NCBI GenBank assembly: GCA_041658605.1
Contig: JBAZZU010000011.1
Location: forward strand, 4,423-68,422
Length of the DNA: 64,000 nucleotides
DNA from: JBAZWE01 sp041658605
GTDB lineage: Bacteria > Actinomycetota > Thermoleophilia > BMS3ABIN01
Direction of reading: 5' to 3'
Shown: positions 8,746 to 16,893 of the stretch, piece by piece
Position numbering within the stretch: position 1 is the first letter of the stretch
Layout: each line of letters starts with the position of its first letter
Program-made: the position numbers and the translations under genes
Notes under the pieces: generated by a model
What the model was told of the DNA's origin: nothing
Databases searched by the model: none
Seen by the model: the letters and a program-made list of their open reading frames with translations, nothing else

Positions 8746-10821
8746 CTACTCTTCTCTTTCTGCCTGGACCTGATCGATGATCTTTTGAGCCAGATGTGCA
8801 GGGACTTCCATGTAATGGAGAAAATCCATCGTGTAATCGCCGCGGCCTCCCGTCATGGAACGCAGGTCTGGCGCATATGTGAGCATTTCTGCCAGAGGCA
8901 CCTCCGAGTTGATCTGGCTCATCCTGCCCGTTGGTTCCATTCCCAATACCTTGCCCCGGCGTGAGTTCATATCACCGATAACATCCCCGACACTATCCTC
9001 GGGTACGGTTATATGAACTGTCATTATCGGTTCAAGGATCACTGGGGTGGCGTTAGCGACCGCCTTTTTCAGGCCCATGGATGCGGCTATTTTAAAGGCC
9101 ATCTCGGATGAATCCACGGGATGATGAGATCCGTCATAGACCTTCACCCTGATATCGACCAGGGGACTTCCGGATAGCTCACCCTCCTTCATCGCTTCGA
9201 TGACGCCTTTTTCAACCGCCGGAATAAAGCCACGCGGTATTACGCCGCCGACTACATTGTCGACGAATTCAAAGCCTTCACCGCTGGTAAGCGGTTCAAC
9301 CTCAAGCCAGCAGTCACCGTACTGGCCGCGTCCGCCCGTCTGTTTCTTGTATTTGCCCTGCGCTTTTGCGCCGTTACGTATGGTTTCAAGATAGGGCACA
9401 CGGGGCGGCTTAAGCTCTACCTCGACTCCAAAACGGCGCTTCATACGCTCTACAACCACCTCGACATGTACCTGGCTCAAGCCCGAGATTATGAGCTCGT
9501 TGGTCTGCGAGTCGCGTCTGACCACCAGCGTGGGGTCCTCTTCCTGCAGGCGCTTGAGCGATGTGCCGATCTTTTCCTCATCACCTTTGTTCTTTGGCTC
9601 CACGGCAAACGACATGACTGGATTAGGAAAATCCATAGCTGCGAAGGTGACTGATCCGCCCTCGTTGCATAGTGAATCTCCCGTGTTGGTCGCCTTGAGC
9701 TTTGCGATAGCACCGATGTCACCGGGGCCGATAACATCCAGAGTGCTATTGTCTTTTCCCTGTAACCTCAGCAGCTTGCCGATATGCTCCTTCGTCTTGC
9801 TCACTGGATTATAGACATTGCTGTCGCTTCTGATCTCGCCGGAATATACCCTGAAAATGTTAATTCTGCCGCTGAACGGGTCGGCCATCGTCTTGGCGAC
9901 AAAGGCGGCCAGTGGACCATCGGATTTGCACTCGAGCATAATCTCATCACCGGATGACCCGTCTATGGCCTTTTTCCCTCCATGCTTCACGGGTGAGGGG
10001 ATAGCATCGACAATAAGGTTCATCAATAAATCGATGCCGATGGTCTTTGTAGCGCTTCCTGCGCCCACTGGAAAGACAGTCCCTGCCGCGACGCCTGCCT
10101 TGAGTGCGGAAAAAAGTTCTTCGTTACTCATGTCCTGACCTTCAAGATACTTTTCCATGACGGCGTCATCGTTTTCGGCGACCACATCCATGAGTTTATC
10201 GCGGTATTCCTCAACCTGGTCGGCCATTTCGGCAGGTATTTCAATGTCGCTGACTTTGCCATCTTCATAGTGGTAAGCCTTCTGGGTCAAGAGATCGATA
10301 ACACCGCTGAAGTTGTCTTCCGCACCGATGGGAAGCTGTGCGGCGACAGCACCCTGTCCAAAGCTTTCCTGCAACTGCTCTACAGCCGCGAAGAAATCCG
10401 CACGTTCGCGGTCCATCATATTCACGAAAATCAGTCTGCTGACATCGTTGTCCTCACAGTTTTTCCAGAGCCGCTCGTGCTGTACCTCGACGCCATGGGT
10501 TGCGTTTACCGTGAGGATGGCACCTTCCACAACATGGAGAGCAGCGATTGTGTCAGCATGAAAACTTGGGTCTCCCGGGGTGTCGAAAATGCTAATGCTG
10601 CGGTCTCTCCAGGAGAAGTGACAAAGCGTGCCTGATATGGAGTGCTGGCGTTTCTTCTCATCATCATCCCAGTCGGCCACCGTGGTACCCTGATCGATAG
10701 AACCCAGGCGATTCACTGCGCCGGATTTGAAAAGGATGGCTTCGGTGAGGCAGGTCTTGCCGGTTCCACGGTGGCCGACTACAGCTACGTTTCTTATTTT
10801 TGCGGGATCAACAGCGGGCAT
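8746..10821 (-). CDS. EF-G-like translation GTPase (EF-G2/FusA2 type)
   Basis: The 691-residue product has the five EF-G domains: the GTPase with G1 GHRGTGKT near the N-terminus, domain II, then the III-V region with the RGQYGD and GGRGDY signatures. It differs from canonical EF-G at key places. G3 reads DTPGD instead of DTPGH, losing the catalytic His, and G4 reads NMMD instead of NKxD. EF-G-like proteins that lack this His form a separate subfamily whose role is poorly defined. It stands alone, not in an rpsL-rpsG-fusA-tuf operon, so it is unlikely to be the main EF-G. The ATG at 10819-10821 has AAAGGAG nine bases upstream; the frame opens three codons earlier at a TTG too close to that site. 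Confidence 0.9.
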   Translation of the reverse strand: MPAVDPAKIRNVAVVGHRGTGKTCLTEAILFKSGAVNRLGSIDQGTTVADWDDDEKKRQHSISGTLCHFSWRDRSISIFDTPGDPSFHADTIAALHVVEGAILTVNATHGVEVQHERLWKNCEDNDVSRLIFVNMMDRERADFFAAVEQLQESFGQGAVAAQLPIGAEDNFSGVIDLLTQKAYHYEDGKVSDIEIPAEMADQVEEYRDKLMDVVAENDDAVMEKYLEGQDMSNEELFSALKAGVAAGTVFPVGAGSATKTIGIDLLMNLIVDAIPSPVKHGGKKAIDGSSGDEIMLECKSDGPLAAFVAKTMADPFSGRINIFRVYSGEIRSDSNVYNPVSKTKEHIGKLLRLQGKDNSTLDVIGPGDIGAIAKLKATNTGDSLCNEGGSVTFAAMDFPNPVMSFAVEPKNKGDEEKIGTSLKRLQEEDPTLVVRRDSQTNELIISGLSQVHVEVVVERMKRRFGVEVELKPPRVPYLETIRNGAKAQGKYKKQTGGRGQYGDCWLEVEPLTSGEGFEFVDNVVGGVIPRGFIPAVEKGVIEAMKEGELSGSPLVDIRVKVYDGSHHPVDSSEMAFKIAASMGLKKAVANATPVILEPIMTVHITVPEDSVGDVIGDMNSRRGKVLGMEPTGRMSQINSEVPLAEMLTYAPDLRSMTGGRGDYTMDFLHYMEVPAHLAQKIIDQVQAEREE

Positions 10822-10992
10822 AAGAAACAACTCCTTTGGTTGAAAAATATTATTGGCCGGGGGCTATGTCCACAAATATGGAAAAAGCCCGCCAGGAAAG
10901 GAATTTTATCCCTTTAAAATTTGGATTGCCATAGGGAAATGAAAATGAAGTTGAAAGATGGCGGATGCGGGACTAGCTTTCAATGGTTATCT

Positions 10993-11967
10993 TTAATCCT
11001 TTCTTTGAATCCCAGCAGCCTTTACGGCGATATGCTTGACTGAATGAACCACGGTCTTCGTGGATAGATCGACAACATACAGGGTTCCATCCTTTCCTGG
11101 CATGAAGCCGGTCACAAACATGTACTTTCCATCTTCACTGAAGTCGGCATCATAAAAAACGTCATCCGGTTCCGCTGTCAGCCGGTAAATGCCCGCAATG
11201 GAGAGATCGGCCGCGCTTACCTCGATGATATTTCCCCTGGCAAGGACATAAACCAGTCTTCCGTCGGGAGACATGACTGCTTCATGAATCTCCTGCACCG
11301 GAAGCGAAACCGTTTTCTCATTCAGGTTTGCAGGCCATCTGGTCTTAAGGAGCTGCAAAGTGCCGCTTCCATCTCCCGATATATATGCAGACAATCCGTC
11401 CGGTGACCAGGCGATACCGGTCACATGGGCAAGTTCGGGGATTGTTATTACTGCATCCAGCAGCTTGTCATTTGCAGGGTCTAATATAAACAGCGTGCCG
11501 AAACCGCTGGCGGGCGCCTTGTCTGCGGCATAGAGCCTGCCATCTGGTCCGGATGCCAGCATCGACAGGCTTGAAGCCGGCGTCTCGATAGTCACGCCGC
11601 TGTCTATCCAGTTATTGCCATCCCAGCGGAACTTATCTATGACGCCGTTCGCGCCGCTGGCCACATACATGGATCCGCCGTCTTGTGTGACGAACATGTC
11701 GCTGGGAGCCGCCGCGCTTGTCTGCTCCACGGTCTTCTCAACATAGCCGCTGATGTTGTCATAAATGCGGATACTGCCCCAGCCCTCAACGGGTCCATTC
11801 TCATCAGCTATATAGAGGAGTGCTTTCTGCCAGCCTCCACTGCGGTCCACTTCGACCCGCTCGGGGGCCGACGTATCGGGCGGCTGGTCCGTGCAGCCAG
11901 TCATCAACAGAAAACATGAGAGGATAAAAGTGGTTAGCACGTACCCTGCGGATTTGCGCTGAATCAT
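10993..11967 (-). CDS. Beta-propeller lipoprotein (YncE-like)
   Basis: The 324-residue product has a lipoprotein signal (LLMTGC, Cys25). The rest contains repeated blade-like segments such as SPDGLSAYISGDG, SPDGRLVYVLARG and SEDGKYMFVTG spaced 40-50 residues apart, as in seven-bladed YncE/lactonase-like propellers. It is probably anchored on the outer face of the cytoplasmic membrane. No catalytic motif is recognisable, and ligand binding or a scaffold role is inference. GGAGG lies ten bases before the ATG. It is monocistronic. Confidence 0.8.
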   Translation of the reverse strand: MIQRKSAGYVLTTFILSCFLLMTGCTDQPPDTSAPERVEVDRSGGWQKALLYIADENGPVEGWGSIRIYDNISGYVEKTVEQTSAAAPSDMFVTQDGGSMYVASGANGVIDKFRWDGNNWIDSGVTIETPASSLSMLASGPDGRLYAADKAPASGFGTLFILDPANDKLLDAVITIPELAHVTGIAWSPDGLSAYISGDGSGTLQLLKTRWPANLNEKTVSLPVQEIHEAVMSPDGRLVYVLARGNIIEVSAADLSIAGIYRLTAEPDDVFYDADFSEDGKYMFVTGFMPGKDGTLYVVDLSTKTVVHSVKHIAVKAAGIQRKD

Positions 11968-12111
11968 GAAACCTGAGCCTCCATTTTATGATTTGCATCA
12001 CTTTATACCACTAAAGTCATGGTATCGCGGTTTGGGTGTTGCTAAACAGGGAATATTTCTTATGTATGAAGTGCTGTCTATTTATTCATTTCAGGCGGTA
12101 GAGGAGTAGCG

Positions 12112-12348
12112 ATGCCAACCAATTGTCCAGGAAGCGATGTAACCATAACCACAATAAACTGCCCGAAATGCGGGGAAGAGGTGGAGCTGTTTACGGGAGA
12201 TTCAAAGGCAAAATGTCCCGGTTGCGGTATATCGGTGCGCCGGGAAGTGGCGTCCTGCATTGAATGGTGTCCGGGCGCGAGTGAATGTTTCCGGCATGTG
12301 TTTGAAGAAGACAGAGCCCGCGAAGAGAAGGAAGCGTCTGAAGACTGA
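12112..12348 (+). CDS. Small eight-cysteine zinc-ribbon protein of unknown function
   Basis: The 78-residue product has CPKCGEEVE (Cys17, Cys20) and CPGCG (Cys35, Cys38), a classic zinc ribbon. A second set, Cys49, Cys53 and Cys59 in SCIEWCPGASEC, follows, and Cys5 is at the N-terminus. The C-terminus is a charged helix rich in Glu and Arg. GAGGAG lies six bases before the ATG, and a good terminator follows 51 bases after the stop. I do not recognise a named family. The second cysteine group could bind another metal or an Fe-S cluster, which is inference. Confidence 0.8.
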   Translation: MPTNCPGSDVTITTINCPKCGEEVELFTGDSKAKCPGCGISVRREVASCIEWCPGASECFRHVFEEDRAREEKEASED

Positions 12349-12399
12349 AAGAAGCAAGATAGCCTGCTCTTAATACCTGCAAACAAATACTTTTTCAAT

Positions 12400-12429
12400 A
12401 AAACCTGCAAGTGTGCTTTTGCAGGTTTT
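12400..12429 (+). terminator. Intrinsic terminator
   Basis: An 11-bp stem, AAAACCTGCAA with TTGCAGGTTTT, surrounds an eight-base loop and ends in T. It separates the zinc-ribbon gene from the groE promoter. Confidence 0.85.
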
Positions 12430-12467
12430 CCCTAATCCAGGTTCCAGGTGGCATCAAAAAGCCATGT

Positions 12468-12496
12468 TTGACAAAGCCACGTCACGTAACTAGTAT
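12468..12496 (+). promoter_or_regulatory. groESL promoter
   Basis: A perfect TTGACA at 12468-12473 and TAGTAT at 12491-12496 are separated by 17 bases: a housekeeping sigma-A type promoter immediately upstream of the CIRCE element. Confidence 0.85.
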
Positions 12497-12507
12497 ATGT
12501 CTCGCTC

Positions 12508-12534
12508 TTGGCACTCTATAGTCGAGAGTGCCAG
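12508..12534 (+). promoter_or_regulatory. CIRCE operator (HrcA site)
   Basis: TTGGCACTC, nine bases, then GAGTGCCAG. It matches the HrcA consensus TTAGCACTC-N9-GAGTGCTAA with the compensated G/C change in each arm. It lies at the expected transcription start, so HrcA binding would block groESL until heat or folding stress. No hrcA gene is in the window. Confidence 0.93.
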
Positions 12535-12578
12535 ATAATTGGCTATTTTATAAACCAGGAAATTAAGGAGGGTTGATT

Positions 12579-12872
12579 ATGAACTTGAAACCTCTGGAAG
12601 ACAGGGTGATCGTCGAGGCAGTTGAATCTGAAGAAGTGACCGCCAGTGGCATCTACCTTCCCGATTCAGCACAGGAAAAGCCCCAGCGTGGCAAAGTTAT
12701 CGCCGTCGGTGATGGCCGGCTCGACAAGGAAGGCAAGCGGATTCCGTTAGACGTCAAAAAAGGCGACGTTGTTATCTACAGCAAGTATGGTGGAACCGAG
12801 GTTAAAATCGAAGGCAATGAAGTGCTGATTCTGAAGGCCAGCGACATCCTTGCCAAAGTAGTTAAAAAATAA
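12579..12872 (+). CDS. groES: Co-chaperonin GroES
   Basis: The 97-residue product is a typical GroES, with the mobile-loop segment around EVTASGIYLPDSAQEKPQRG and the VKKGDVVIYSKYGG motif. It forms the heptameric lid of GroEL. The ATG at 12579 has AAGGAGGG six bases upstream; the frame also opens at a TTG two codons earlier that lies inside the ribosome-site spacing. It is the first gene of groES-groEL, under CIRCE control. Confidence 0.98.
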   Translation: MNLKPLEDRVIVEAVESEEVTASGIYLPDSAQEKPQRGKVIAVGDGRLDKEGKRIPLDVKKGDVVIYSKYGGTEVKIEGNEVLILKASDILAKVVKK

Positions 12873-12890
12873 TGAAGGGAGTGAGACGTT

Positions 12891-14504
12891 ATGGCAAAAG
12901 GCATCAAGTTTAATGAAGAAGCGCGGCGTGCCCTCGAACGTGGAGTAAACACGCTCGCCGATGCGGTGAAAATCACCCTCGGCCCCAAGGGCCGGTATGT
13001 CGTGCTCGACAAGAAATTCGGCGCACCCACGATCACCAATGATGGTGTAACCATCGCCCGGGAGATCGAGGTAGAGGACGTTTTTGAGAACCAGGGCGCA
13101 CAGCTCGTGCGTGAGGTTGCGACCAAGACCAACGATGTGGCGGGTGACGGTACCACCACCGCCACACTGCTCGCGCAGGCAATAGTCCGCGAGGGCTTAC
13201 GCAACGTTGCAGCCGGCGCCAACCCGATGGGTCTCAAGCGTGGCATCGAGATGGCGGTCGACGCTGCAGTCGAAGCAATCAAGAAGCTTTCCAAGGAGAT
13301 ATCAGGCAAGGAAGACATAGCGCGCGTCGCAACGATCTCCGCAGACGACAGGATCATCGGTGACGTCATCGCTGACGCTATCGAGAAGGTCGGCAAAGAC
13401 GGCGTTGTAAACGTCGAGGAAGGCCAGACCTTCGGCATGGACCTCGAGTTCACTGAAGGCATGCAGTTCGACAAGGGCTATCTTTCCCCCTATATGATTA
13501 CTGATCAGGAGCGCATGGAGGCAATTCTCGAGGAGCCTTACATCCTCATGGCCAACCAGAAGATCGGTGCGGTCGCGGATCTGCTGCCGGTGCTGGAGAA
13601 GGTAATCCAGAGCGGCAGGCCTCTGCTCATAATCGCCGAGGATATTGAGGGCGAAGCACTGGCTACCCTCGTTGTAAACAAGCTGCGCGGCACATTCACC
13701 GGTCTGGCGGTCAAGGCTCCCGGTTTCGGTGAGCGTCGCAAGCGCATGCTCGAGGATATTGCCATCCTTACCGGTGGCACTGTCATCAGCGAAGAGCTTG
13801 GCATGAAGCTGGAAAACGCTGAAGTCGCTCTGCTCGGCAGGGCCCGCAAGGTCGTCGTGAACAAAGAAAACACGACCATTATTGATGGCGCTGGCAAACC
13901 CGCTGATATCAAGGGCCGCATCAAGCAGATCAAGGCTGAGATCGAGTCTACAGATTCTGATTTCGACCGCGAGAAGCTGCAGGAGCGTCTGGCCAAGCTG
14001 GCAGGCGGTGTGGCGGTCGTCAAGGTTGGCGCGGCCACGGAAACCGAGATGAAGGAGAAGAAACATCGCGTCGAGGATGCTCTCAACGCTACCAGGGCAG
14101 CACTCGAAGAGGGTATTGTCCCCGGCGGTGGAGTGGCTTTAATCAACGTCATCGCTGATGTTAAGAAAGTAAAAGCCGAGGGTGACGAGGCGACTGGCGT
14201 GAACATCATCGCCAGAGCTCTGGAAGAACCCCTCCGTCAGCTGGCGGATAACGCCGGCCTGGAAGGTTCGGTTGTGGTAAACCGGGTCAAAAATGAGAAG
14301 CCGGGTGTCGGGCTGAACGTATCTACCGACAAGTACGAGAATCTCGTAAAGGCCGGTATTATCGACCCGGCACTGGTAACAAGGTCCGCACTGCAGAACG
14401 CGGCTTCTATTGCCAAGAACATCCTCACCACCGAGTGTGTCGTGGCCGAGCTTCCGGATGATAATCCGCAGGCTCCCATGATGCCGCCGGGCGGTATGAT
14501 GTAA
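12891..14504 (+). CDS. groEL: Chaperonin GroEL
   Basis: The 537-residue product is full length, with TLGPKGR, the AGDGTTTA ATP-binding motif, GGGVAL, and the Gly-Met tail ending GGMM. It assembles the tetradecameric folding chamber with GroES. It lies 18 bases after groES, with a GAAGGGAG ribosome site. A single copy with the ordinary GGM tail and CIRCE control points to the housekeeping chaperonin. A very strong terminator follows. Confidence 0.98.
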   Translation: MAKGIKFNEEARRALERGVNTLADAVKITLGPKGRYVVLDKKFGAPTITNDGVTIAREIEVEDVFENQGAQLVREVATKTNDVAGDGTTTATLLAQAIVREGLRNVAAGANPMGLKRGIEMAVDAAVEAIKKLSKEISGKEDIARVATISADDRIIGDVIADAIEKVGKDGVVNVEEGQTFGMDLEFTEGMQFDKGYLSPYMITDQERMEAILEEPYILMANQKIGAVADLLPVLEKVIQSGRPLLIIAEDIEGEALATLVVNKLRGTFTGLAVKAPGFGERRKRMLEDIAILTGGTVISEELGMKLENAEVALLGRARKVVVNKENTTIIDGAGKPADIKGRIKQIKAEIESTDSDFDREKLQERLAKLAGGVAVVKVGAATETEMKEKKHRVEDALNATRAALEEGIVPGGGVALINVIADVKKVKAEGDEATGVNIIARALEEPLRQLADNAGLEGSVVVNRVKNEKPGVGLNVSTDKYENLVKAGIIDPALVTRSALQNAASIAKNILTTECVVAELPDDNPQAPMMPPGGMM

Positions 14505-14536
14505 GCACAGACAATCTGTTGTTCAGATTGTTAATG

Positions 14537-14564
14537 GGCGGGCCCGAAAGGGCCCGCCTTTTTT
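14537..14564 (+). terminator. Intrinsic terminator of groESL
   Basis: A 9-bp perfect stem, GGCGGGCCC with GGGCCCGCC, closes a GAAA tetraloop and is followed by six T. Confidence 0.96.
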
Positions 14565-14576
14565 ATTCAGGAAAGC

Positions 14577-14603
14577 GAAAGACCCTCGAAATGAGGGTCT
14601 TTC
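14577..14603. repeat. Perfect inverted repeat after groEL
   Basis: GAAAGACCCTC and GAGGGTCTTTC form an 11-bp perfect stem around GAAAT, 12 bases after the groEL terminator. There is no T tract after it on either strand. Confidence 0.8.
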
Positions 14604-14620
14604 GCCGGGTATAAGGGATG

Positions 14621-14685
14621 AAGGGGGTGAAACAGGCACACGCCCTTCGGCCAATAGTTCAACACCTGTTGGCAAACCCCTTTTT
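14621..14685 (+). terminator. Two-part structured element ending in five T, terminator-like
   Basis: AAGGGG at 14621-14626 pairs with CCCCTT at 14677-14682, and AACAGG at 14631-14636 pairs with CCTGTT at 14665-14670. The outer stem runs into TTTTT, which makes it a terminator-like shape on the plus strand. No plus-strand gene ends here except groEL, already terminated. Confidence 0.45.
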
Positions 14686-14727
14686 CCAGGATATTGAAAT
14701 AAATAAACATAACTATCGAAAAATGTT

Positions 14728-15663
14728 TCAGGTTCGGGAACTAATGACCAGAGCTTCGGCCAATTCGCCCAATCGTTGTGCGTTTTGTATGTGAACAAGC
14801 CACCTGTCAGGAATTGAAACAGCCCCATAGGTGCATCCGGCAAGCGCTCCAGTGACAGCTCCAATCGTGTCCGCGTCACCACCCAGATTGACCGCCGCAA
14901 TCAGCGTCTCTTCAAAGGAGGAGTGGTGCAGCCACAACCAGATGGAGCATTCCAGCGTATCGAGAACATATGCCGTAGGGGAGGGTTTACCGGCAGTCTT
15001 TTCTGAAAAAGCGTTCTGAGATCGGCGCAGGATCTCCGGCGAGGCTTCATTGATTTCATTGTATCTGTCAGTTGCGAGCTTTAATGCATCAAACCGTTCA
15101 TTGCCTTTCAAAAGCTCGGCAATCAAAAGGTTCAGGAAGACACACGACCATTGGCAATCTGGGTGTGGGTGAGTAATCCGCGAACTCAGGCGGCTGTTCC
15201 TGATCAATCGTGCAGAATCTTTATACTCCGACAACGCAACCGGAGCGCATCGCATCAGGGATCCATTCCCGGAACTGTCAGGATTCCGTGCCTGGGTTTC
15301 CAGGGCAGCCTTTTCCCAGTCTTCGCCGCCTGCGATCAGGCTTAGTACACTGGAAGTATGTCTGCCGACGCCCCTGCCATCCATTCTGAACCATTCGGTG
15401 AAACGGAATGCGATGTCGTCGGCGTCAAAACCACCACAGCTTGCGATACTTTCAGCCATAGCCATGGTTTGGGCGGTGTCATCGGTGGTTTCGCCCGGCC
15501 GCAGGTTCAACCTGCCGCTGCCTGTCATCTCGGTAAGCAGGCCAAAGCGGTTCCTGATTTCCATGCCGGTGCTGCCTTCAACTGGTGCGCCCAGCCCATC
15601 TCCCACGGCAAGTCCCAGCAGGCAGCCTGTCGCCCGATTAAGTAGCTCATCATTTTCGCGCAA
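14728..15663 (-). CDS. ADP-ribosylglycohydrolase family protein
   Basis: The 311-residue product has the DraG/ARH fold signatures: GLAVGDGLGAPVEG at about 17-30, the metal-binding TDDT around residues 60-63, and a C-terminal GGDADTIGAVTGALAG that supplies the other magnesium ligands. Family members remove ADP-ribose from proteins or small molecules; the target cannot be read from sequence, and no nitrogenase (DraG) context is present. It is a single gene between groEL and the lysA pair. Confidence 0.88.
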   Translation of the reverse strand: MRENDELLNRATGCLLGLAVGDGLGAPVEGSTGMEIRNRFGLLTEMTGSGRLNLRPGETTDDTAQTMAMAESIASCGGFDADDIAFRFTEWFRMDGRGVGRHTSSVLSLIAGGEDWEKAALETQARNPDSSGNGSLMRCAPVALSEYKDSARLIRNSRLSSRITHPHPDCQWSCVFLNLLIAELLKGNERFDALKLATDRYNEINEASPEILRRSQNAFSEKTAGKPSPTAYVLDTLECSIWLWLHHSSFEETLIAAVNLGGDADTIGAVTGALAGCTYGAVSIPDRWLVHIQNAQRLGELAEALVISSRT

Positions 15664-15740
15664 GAGAACACTCCCGGTTCTGATTCCCCAGGTTAAATCA
15701 CTGAAGACCCAGGATCAGGCCTTATTTTAGAAGCGCATTA

Positions 15741-16889
15741 TCAAATAATAGGGCTGCCATCCAAAAGGTCTGAAAATACAGCGGCTACATCCCCTTTTTC
15801 TTCAAACAGACGTATCTGTTTCTGCGCGCCGTTGCCTTCATCAAGGATTTCAGCAATTCTGCTAACATAGCTTTCAATTCCGAGCTTCTCTTGCATATCA
15901 CCGGTAAATTCGACCAGTGCCCTGATGATATCGGTGACCGGTATTTCTTTGCGTTTATTGAAATCCGCCAGGTTTCCGGCCAGTCCATAGCGCGCCGCGC
16001 GCCAGATATTCTCATCCACTTCACGCGTGTTCAATACTACCAGCGCCCTACCCTCGTCAAAGTCAGCCGAAAGTCTTGCTACCAGAGATACCACCAATGC
16101 GGATATCGCTAACGTGTCCCTGATATCACTCTGGCTGTCACAGATGCGTATCTCCAGCGTTCCGAACAGCGGATGGGGCCTCAAGCTCCACCAGACCTGG
16201 GTTGGCTCGGAGATGGAATTGGTCACGAACAGCGTGTCGATAAAAGTTGCATAGTCATCCCAGTCTCTGAAGGGACCGGGAATATTGCCCCGCGGAAACG
16301 ACCTTGTAAAGATCTGTGCCCGTGTGGAATGAAGATAGGTATAGCGTCCTTCTGAAAAAGGGGAATTGGCTGACAGGGCAAGGATTGCCGGCATATAGCC
16401 GCGCAATGAGTTAAAAACGGCAATCATGCGTTCTCTTCCCCTGACCCCCACATGCGTGTGCATGCCATAAGTCAGGTTATGCCAGGCGCAGTAACGCACC
16501 CGTTCTTCAACTTCGCGGTAATGGTGGGTATCGAGGATGCGCTGCTTTTTCCAGTCAGAAAAGGGATGTGTTCCCGTCGTGCCAAGTTTTAAGCCCAGCT
16601 CCGAAGCGGATTCAGCCAGAAGGCGACGTTTTTGGGTTAGGTCCGCTTCCGCCGCCGCGATGCTTTCGCATTTGGCCGTGCTTATCTCAATTTCCGACGC
16701 AATCAGCTCGCCCTTAACAAATGTGCCCAGTTTTTTATGGGCGACAGCACTTAGATCTTCAAACCGGTTGGTCAATTCCAGGGTGTCGGCATCAAGAATC
16801 TGGAATTCTTCCTCAATCCCGATTGTAAGATCCAGGGAATTATCAAAGCTGGCGGCGGCTCTCTCCAGGCTGTAATGTTTCCAGGTCAC
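15741..16889 (-). CDS. GCS2-family carboxylate-amine ligase (YbdK-like glutamate-cysteine ligase)
   Basis: The 382-residue product has the GIGIEEE-type start (TIGIEEEFQIL) typical of glutamate-cysteine ligase 2 enzymes. It also has CAWHNLTYGMHTHVGV with its metal-binding His residues, and LEIRICDSQ. The family makes gamma-glutamyl amides from Glu and an amine, with ATP. True substrates in this clade vary, so gamma-glutamylcysteine synthesis is possible but not proven. It starts at a GTG five bases after the lysA stop, so the two are co-transcribed. Confidence 0.85.
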   Translation of the reverse strand: MTWKHYSLERAAASFDNSLDLTIGIEEEFQILDADTLELTNRFEDLSAVAHKKLGTFVKGELIASEIEISTAKCESIAAAEADLTQKRRLLAESASELGLKLGTTGTHPFSDWKKQRILDTHHYREVEERVRYCAWHNLTYGMHTHVGVRGRERMIAVFNSLRGYMPAILALSANSPFSEGRYTYLHSTRAQIFTRSFPRGNIPGPFRDWDDYATFIDTLFVTNSISEPTQVWWSLRPHPLFGTLEIRICDSQSDIRDTLAISALVVSLVARLSADFDEGRALVVLNTREVDENIWRAARYGLAGNLADFNKRKEIPVTDIIRALVEFTGDMQEKLGIESYVSRIAEILDEGNGAQKQIRLFEEKGDVAAVFSDLLDGSPII

Positions 16890-16893
16890 GCGA

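Noticed and set aside
13302..14209. Two overlapping reverse frames of 220-250 codons inside groEL
   Set aside because: They are shadows of groEL codon bias; the Ser-rich or irregular translations match nothing.
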